Part shown: in pieces, positions 60,216 to 64,000 of the stretch
How the letters are laid out: each line of letters opens with the position of its first letter
Position numbering within the stretch: position 1 is the first letter of the stretch
NCBI GenBank assembly: GCA_022825675.1
Contig: JAJDWK010000068.1
Coordinates: forward strand, 1 to 64,000
From: Anaerolineae bacterium
GTDB lineage: Bacteria > Chloroflexota > Anaerolineae > Aggregatilineales > Phototrophicaceae
DNA: 64,000 nucleotides
Reading direction: 5' to 3'
Translations under genes and position numbers: made by a program
The notes under the pieces: model-generated
The model's input: the letters and a program-made list of their open reading frames with translations, nothing else
Told to the model about the DNA's origin: nothing
Database searches by the model: none

Positions 60216-62903
60216 ATGCCATCAGCATTGGAGACGATGGTAAAAATTTTAAAGCTGGAACGCGAGCAAGGCGGCAAAAATACCGCCGTCATCGGCGGGC
60301 TGGCGGCATTCGCCGCATCATGGCAGGCGGATGCGCGCGCGCAGGCGCGGCGCCCGCAGCATCAAATCCTCATCGATGAGATTGTGGACGCGCTGGCGCA
60401 GTATGAGCGCATCAAAGAGGCTGACCAACGGCTGACGCAGCTCAATTATTTGCTGGACCGGGCGACCAATCGCAAGCCGCCGCCAAAAGCCTATCGCGAC
60501 CGCTTGCCCGCATGGGAAAGCAAGATGGGCGGCAAGCAGAAGCGCGGCGCCAGCCGCCGCGAGAAACGGGACGAGCAAGCGCCAGCCAAGCGGCGGCGCG
60601 GCGCTGGCTCCCGCGCGCGGCAAGGCAAGAACCAGCCTTACGCCGGCGTCTCCTGGGATGAGGACTTCGCCGGCTTGCCCGCCGCCAGCCAGCCAAAGCT
60701 GGACCTGCCGCCCTTGCCGCGGCTGTCACGCCCGCCGCGGCAGCCGCTCCCGCAAGTATCCAGCGAAGAGCGGCAAGCCCTGTTGGAAGCGCTGGAAGCG
60801 CCGACAACCGCGGTCAAAGGCATCGGCAAGAAATTCGGGGAGCTGCTGCAGGCGCAGAATATCCACACGGTGCGCCAGCTGCTCTTTGCCCGCCCCCGCG
60901 CTTATCGCGATTATACCGAGCAGACTTGCATCAAGGATCTGCAGCCGGGCGAACGCGCCACCGTCATCGCCAGCATCATCGCCGTCTCGGTTATCGCCAG
61001 CGCGCGCGGCGGGAAAGATATCATCGTGCGCGTCGCTGATGGCACGGGCAGGATGTCGCTGCGTTTCTTCGGGCAGTCATTTCTGGCGGCGCGGCTGCGC
61101 AAGGGCATGCAATTGGTCTTCCAGGGCAAGGTGAACTTCTTCCGCGATATGCCGCAGGTGGCAAACCCCGAATGGGAAGAGCTGGATATCGAGAACCTGC
61201 ATACGCGCGGCATCGTGCCTGTATATCGCATGACAAAAGGCTTGCGCCCGCGTTTGTACCGCCGCACCCTCAAAATGCTGGTCGGCGAATGGGCGGGGCG
61301 GATGCCCGACCCAATTCCACCGCCGGTGCTGGAGCGGACTGAATTGGCGGACCTGGGCTGGGCGCTGCAGCAAGCGCATTTCCCGCTCGGCTGGGATCAC
61401 TTGCGGCATGCAAAAAAGCGGCTGAAATTCGACGAGCTGCTCTTTCATCAATTGGCGATGCTGGCGCGGCGGCGCGCCTGGCAGTCGCTGCCAGCCGCGC
61501 CGCTGGCAATCGACGAAAAAGACTTCGCCGGCATTGTTGACGAGATCTTCCCCTTTGACTTCACGGATGGGCAGAAGAGCGCCATTGCCGATATCCGCGG
61601 CGACATGGCGGGGCGGCAGCCGATGAACCGGCTGCTTCAAGGCGATGTCGGCTCGGGCAAGACGGCAGTCGCCATCGCGGCGCTCGCCATCGCGTATGCC
61701 GAGGGCAAGCAAGCGGCGCTCATGGCGCCGACGGGCATCCTGGCGCAGCAGCATCTGCAAGTCGTCAGCGACGCCTTCAGCCGGCTGGCGCGCGCCGACA
61801 AACCCGTTATCGCCCTGTTGACAAGCGCGCTTTCTACATCAGAGCGCGAATCGATCTACCGTGGCGTCAGCGATGGCTCGATAGATATTGTCATCGGTAC
61901 CCATGCGCTCATCCAAAAGAAGCTAGAATTTGCCGACCTGGGGCTGGCTATCATCGATGAACAGCAGCGTTTTGGGGTGGACCAGCGCGCGAATTTGCGC
62001 GGCAAGGGGCAGAACCCGCATCTGCTGGTCATGACCGCGACGCCCATCCCCCGCACGCTGGCGCTGACGCTGCATGCCGATTTGGACATCAGCGTTATGC
62101 GAGACAAGCCCGCCGGACGCCAAACCGTCACTACCAAAATCATCGACCCCGTCGCCCGCGAGCGGCTGAATGGCTTTGTCTTGAACCAGCTTGAAGGCGG
62201 ACGCCAGGCATTTTTTGTGCATCCGCTGGTAGAAGAATCGCACACTATCGAAACGGCTTCGGCGCTGGAAGCCTACGAGCGGCTAAAAAAAGTGTTCTTC
62301 CGCTATCGCGTCTGCCTGTTGCACGGGCGGATGAGCGCGGAAGAAAAAGACGCGCTGATGGCGGACTTCGCCGCCCGCAAATACGATGTCATGGTTACAA
62401 CTGCCGTCGCCGAAGTCGGCGTTGATATCCCCAACGCCAACATAATGGTCATCGATGGCGCTAACCGCTATGGCTTGGCGCAGCTGCACCAATTTCGCGG
62501 GCGCGTCGGCCGCGGGCAGCATCAATCCTACTGCTTCTTGCTGCCGGACACATCAGCCGCCGTGAACATTGACCGCATTCGCGCGGCGCAAGCGGGCGCG
62601 AACGACTCCAGCGCATTGTCCATCGCCGAGCAGCGCCTTTCCGCATTGGAAATGACCACTGACGGCTTTGAACTGGCGGAGCTGGACTGGCGCTTGCGCG
62701 GCGCTGGCGACCTGCTGGGGAGGCGACAAAGCGGCAGCAGCCAGCTCGAGCTGATGGAAGCGCTGTCCCCCGAGTTGCTCGCCGAAGCCCAGCGCGAGGC
62801 GCGCACAATTTACGAAGAAGACCCGGAGCTCGCCCTGCCCCAGCATCAGCTCCTGGCGGGGCGCGTGCAGGCGCGCCTGCGGGAAACCACCGATATCAGC
62901 TAG
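60216..62903 (+). CDS. recG: ATP-dependent DNA helicase RecG with N-terminal extension
   Basis: An 895-residue RecG that remodels stalled forks and Holliday junctions. The family core starts near residue 190 with the wedge domain (VKGIGKKFGELLQAQNIHTV, ARPRAYRDY), then helicase motifs GDVGSGKTAVA near 476, DEQQRFGVDQR (DEQH-box variant), TATPIPRT, and VAEVGVDIPNANIMV with HQFRGRVGRG. The first 190 residues are extra: a helical segment (QILIDEIVDALAQYERIKEA), then a very basic low-complexity linker (residues 100-140). Usual RecG length is 680-700 aa. It sits between degV and coaD. Confidence 0.95.
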   Translation: MPSALETMVKILKLEREQGGKNTAVIGGLAAFAASWQADARAQARRPQHQILIDEIVDALAQYERIKEADQRLTQLNYLLDRATNRKPPPKAYRDRLPAWESKMGGKQKRGASRREKRDEQAPAKRRRGAGSRARQGKNQPYAGVSWDEDFAGLPAASQPKLDLPPLPRLSRPPRQPLPQVSSEERQALLEALEAPTTAVKGIGKKFGELLQAQNIHTVRQLLFARPRAYRDYTEQTCIKDLQPGERATVIASIIAVSVIASARGGKDIIVRVADGTGRMSLRFFGQSFLAARLRKGMQLVFQGKVNFFRDMPQVANPEWEELDIENLHTRGIVPVYRMTKGLRPRLYRRTLKMLVGEWAGRMPDPIPPPVLERTELADLGWALQQAHFPLGWDHLRHAKKRLKFDELLFHQLAMLARRRAWQSLPAAPLAIDEKDFAGIVDEIFPFDFTDGQKSAIADIRGDMAGRQPMNRLLQGDVGSGKTAVAIAALAIAYAEGKQAALMAPTGILAQQHLQVVSDAFSRLARADKPVIALLTSALSTSERESIYRGVSDGSIDIVIGTHALIQKKLEFADLGLAIIDEQQRFGVDQRANLRGKGQNPHLLVMTATPIPRTLALTLHADLDISVMRDKPAGRQTVTTKIIDPVARERLNGFVLNQLEGGRQAFFVHPLVEESHTIETASALEAYERLKKVFFRYRVCLLHGRMSAEEKDALMADFAARKYDVMVTTAVAEVGVDIPNANIMVIDGANRYGLAQLHQFRGRVGRGQHQSYCFLLPDTSAAVNIDRIRAAQAGANDSSALSIAEQRLSALEMTTDGFELAELDWRLRGAGDLLGRRQSGSSQLELMEALSPELLAEAQREARTIYEEDPELALPQHQLLAGRVQARLRETTDIS

Positions 62904-62983
62904 CGTGGCATCCCTCGGGTTTGCCTCTCGATTTTGCTAAGTGCATCAGCGGCGAAATCCGCCGCATTCTGCTGGCATATTGA

Positions 62984-63013
62984 TTGGCGCGCTTGCCGCA
63001 GTGCCATTACAAT
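62984..63013 (+). promoter_or_regulatory. Candidate coaD promoter
   Basis: TTGGCG (62984-62989), 18-bp spacer, TACAAT (63008-63013), 26 bp before the coaD start. Confidence 0.4.
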
Positions 63014-63038
63014 GCGCACGAAGCTATCGGGAGTGTGC

Positions 63039-63530
63039 ATGGCGGGTAAAAAAATCGCGCTGTATCCAGCAACTTTAGACCCTATACACTATGGGCATTT
63101 GGATATTGCGCTGCGCGCCTCCCGCTTTTTTGACCAGCTAATCGTGGCGATATATGCAAACCCAAAGAAAACCAAAGTGCTCTTTGACATTGATGAACGG
63201 GTTGCCTTGGCAGCGGAAGTTTTTCAAAAATACCCCCGTATTTCGGTTGCGCACTATTCGGTGCTGACAGTAGAATATGCGAAGCTGGTAGGGGCAATCG
63301 CCCTGATACGCGGCTTACGGGTGTTTGGCGATTTTGAGTTTGAGTTTCGTATAGGCATGGCAAACAAGAAACTGGCGCCAGAGTTAGAAACTATCGCCAT
63401 ATTGTCGGACGAGCAGTATATGCACATCAGCTCGAGCACGATCCGCGAGATTGCCGAGTTGGGCGGGGATGTCAGTTCAATGGTGCCGCCAGTAGTTGCG
63501 CGAGCTTTGCGACAAAAGTTTGCGCGCTGA
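63039..63530 (+). CDS. coaD: Phosphopantetheine adenylyltransferase
   Basis: A 163-residue nucleotidyltransferase for the fourth step of CoA synthesis. The T/HxGH motif lies in ALYPATLDPIHYGHLDIALR, the second motif is LIRGLRVFGDFEFEF with MANKKLAPELET, and ISSSTIRE closes the ATP site. The start at 63039 has GGGAG 5 bp upstream; the frame opens at 62934. It is followed after 40 bp by a coiled-coil gene, an order typical of Chloroflexota. Confidence 0.95.
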   Translation: MAGKKIALYPATLDPIHYGHLDIALRASRFFDQLIVAIYANPKKTKVLFDIDERVALAAEVFQKYPRISVAHYSVLTVEYAKLVGAIALIRGLRVFGDFEFEFRIGMANKKLAPELETIAILSDEQYMHISSSTIREIAELGGDVSSMVPPVVARALRQKFAR

Positions 63531-63570
63531 GTTCTATCGAGAAGACCTGATTTGATTGGGGGAGGAAGCA

Positions 63571-64000
63571 ATGGATATTCTACATCTGGTTAACCGTATG
63601 GAAGATTTGGTAGACGAAGGGCGGCGTTTTTTCACTACCAAGTACACTGTAGTTGACGAAGAACGGGTATTGGACCTCCTTGATCAAATGCGCATGTCGA
63701 TACCGGATGAGATTGAAAAAGCCGCGCAGACGATAGAACAGCGCGACCGCGTGCTGGCGGAAGCCAATGAAGAAGCCGCGCGGATTGTGCAGCAGGCGCG
63801 CCAACACAGCGAAGATATGATTGACGAACATGATTTGGTCAAGCAGGCGAAGGTGCGCGCCGAATATGTGGTCGAGCAAGCCAATATACAGGCGCAGGCC
63901 ATCACGCGGGAAGCGGATGAATATGTGCTCGCGCGCCTTAACCAGCTGGAGCAGCAGATCACCGGCTATCTCGCTGAAGTGCGCAATGGCATTGAGGATA
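63571..64000 (+). CDS. DivIVA/AtpF-like coiled-coil protein (partial, runs off the window)
   Basis: An open frame of 143 codons with no stop before the window edge. It begins MDILHLVNRMEDLVDEGRRF and continues as a long charged coiled coil (EEAARIVQQARQHSEDMIDE, AEYVVEQANIQAQAITREAD). The N-terminal Leu/Val helix followed by ERVLDLLDQMRMSIPDEIEK recalls DivIVA-type or ATP synthase b-subunit-like proteins found after coaD in related genomes. GGGGGAGGAAGC is a very strong ribosome site. The C-terminal part is unseen. Confidence 0.8.
   Translation, partial: MDILHLVNRMEDLVDEGRRFFTTKYTVVDEERVLDLLDQMRMSIPDEIEKAAQTIEQRDRVLAEANEEAARIVQQARQHSEDMIDEHDLVKQAKVRAEYVVEQANIQAQAITREADEYVLARLNQLEQQITGYLAEVRNGIED

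Noticed and set aside
62020..62100. recG DEQQ instead of DEQH as a sign of inactivation
   Set aside because: All other helicase motifs are intact, and Gln/His variation at this position occurs among helicases; not evidence of loss.

Overview
The window looks like a chromosomal segment of a Chloroflexota bacterium (Anaerolineae-like lineage). This is an inference from gene content, not from a marker-gene tree. The points for it are a lipoprotein with a long Pro/Thr/Ser-rich linker ahead of a TolB-type propeller, a CcdA-TlpA fusion, a fused ATP sulfurylase/APS kinase, coaD followed by a DivIVA/AtpF-like coiled-coil gene, many intramembrane protease-like genes, and high-GC DNA. Almost everything is housekeeping. 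I see no transposase, prophage, CRISPR array or rRNA. Coding density is high, strands alternate in short operons, and the few gaps over 300 bp hold repeats or regulatory DNA.

Layout. 0-5 kb: yifB, PEP carboxylase, a VOC protein. 5-10 kb: M1 peptidase, UbiA prenyltransferase, a small membrane protein, tRNA nucleotidyltransferase. 10-13.3 kb: thiol-redox operon (CcdA-TlpA fusion, second TlpA, DUF2085). 13.3-20.7 kb: PspA-like coiled coil, helical-repeat protein, polytopic membrane protein, an AT-rich orphan, zinc-ribbon protein, yggT-yggS-pgeF, comF, hpf. 20.7-23.8 kb: envelope operon (two GT2 enzymes and a secreted FlgD-like Ig protein). 24-30 kb: lon, TolB-like lipoprotein, fabG, HIT, DsbA-like. 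30.6-41.1 kb: aconitase, MFS, tandem RNase H, aminotransferase, GntR/FCD regulator and korAB. 41.2-43.5 kb: E1-rhodanese, ubiquitin-like sulfur carrier and JAMM protease behind a candidate cysteine attenuator. 43.6-48.2 kb: citrate synthase, two rhomboids, a degenerate CPBP protein, threonine aldolase. 48.3-52 kb: nusB-tatA/B-tatC-sat/cysC. 52.4-56 kb: ABC exporter, anmK, SRPBCC, two tRNA-Ser. 56-64 kb: intact CPBP protease, rlmN, rpe, degV, recG, coaD, start of a coiled-coil gene.

How the genes work together. PEP carboxylase, citrate synthase, aconitase and 2-oxoacid:ferredoxin oxidoreductase supply the TCA entry and oxidative steps. The sulfur theme covers sulfate activation (sat-cysC) and protein-bound sulfur transfer (JAMM + carrier + E1-rhodanese). 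CcdA/TlpA/DsbA-like proteins serve extracytoplasmic thiol chemistry.

Most interesting items. (1) A 34-codon cysteine-rich reading frame with five Cys codons within six, followed by a perfect GC-rich terminator with a T-run and mutually exclusive pairings, directly upstream of the JAMM/sulfur-carrier/E1 operon: a candidate ribosome-mediated cysteine attenuator. (2) The carrier ends GG-RG, so it seems to need trimming, and the JAMM protease is encoded beside it. (3) A tandem RNase H in which the catalytic half lacks the basic handle and the catalytically dead half keeps it. (4) A family of about 260-bp elements with terminal inverted repeats and long internal hairpins, in three full and two partial copies.
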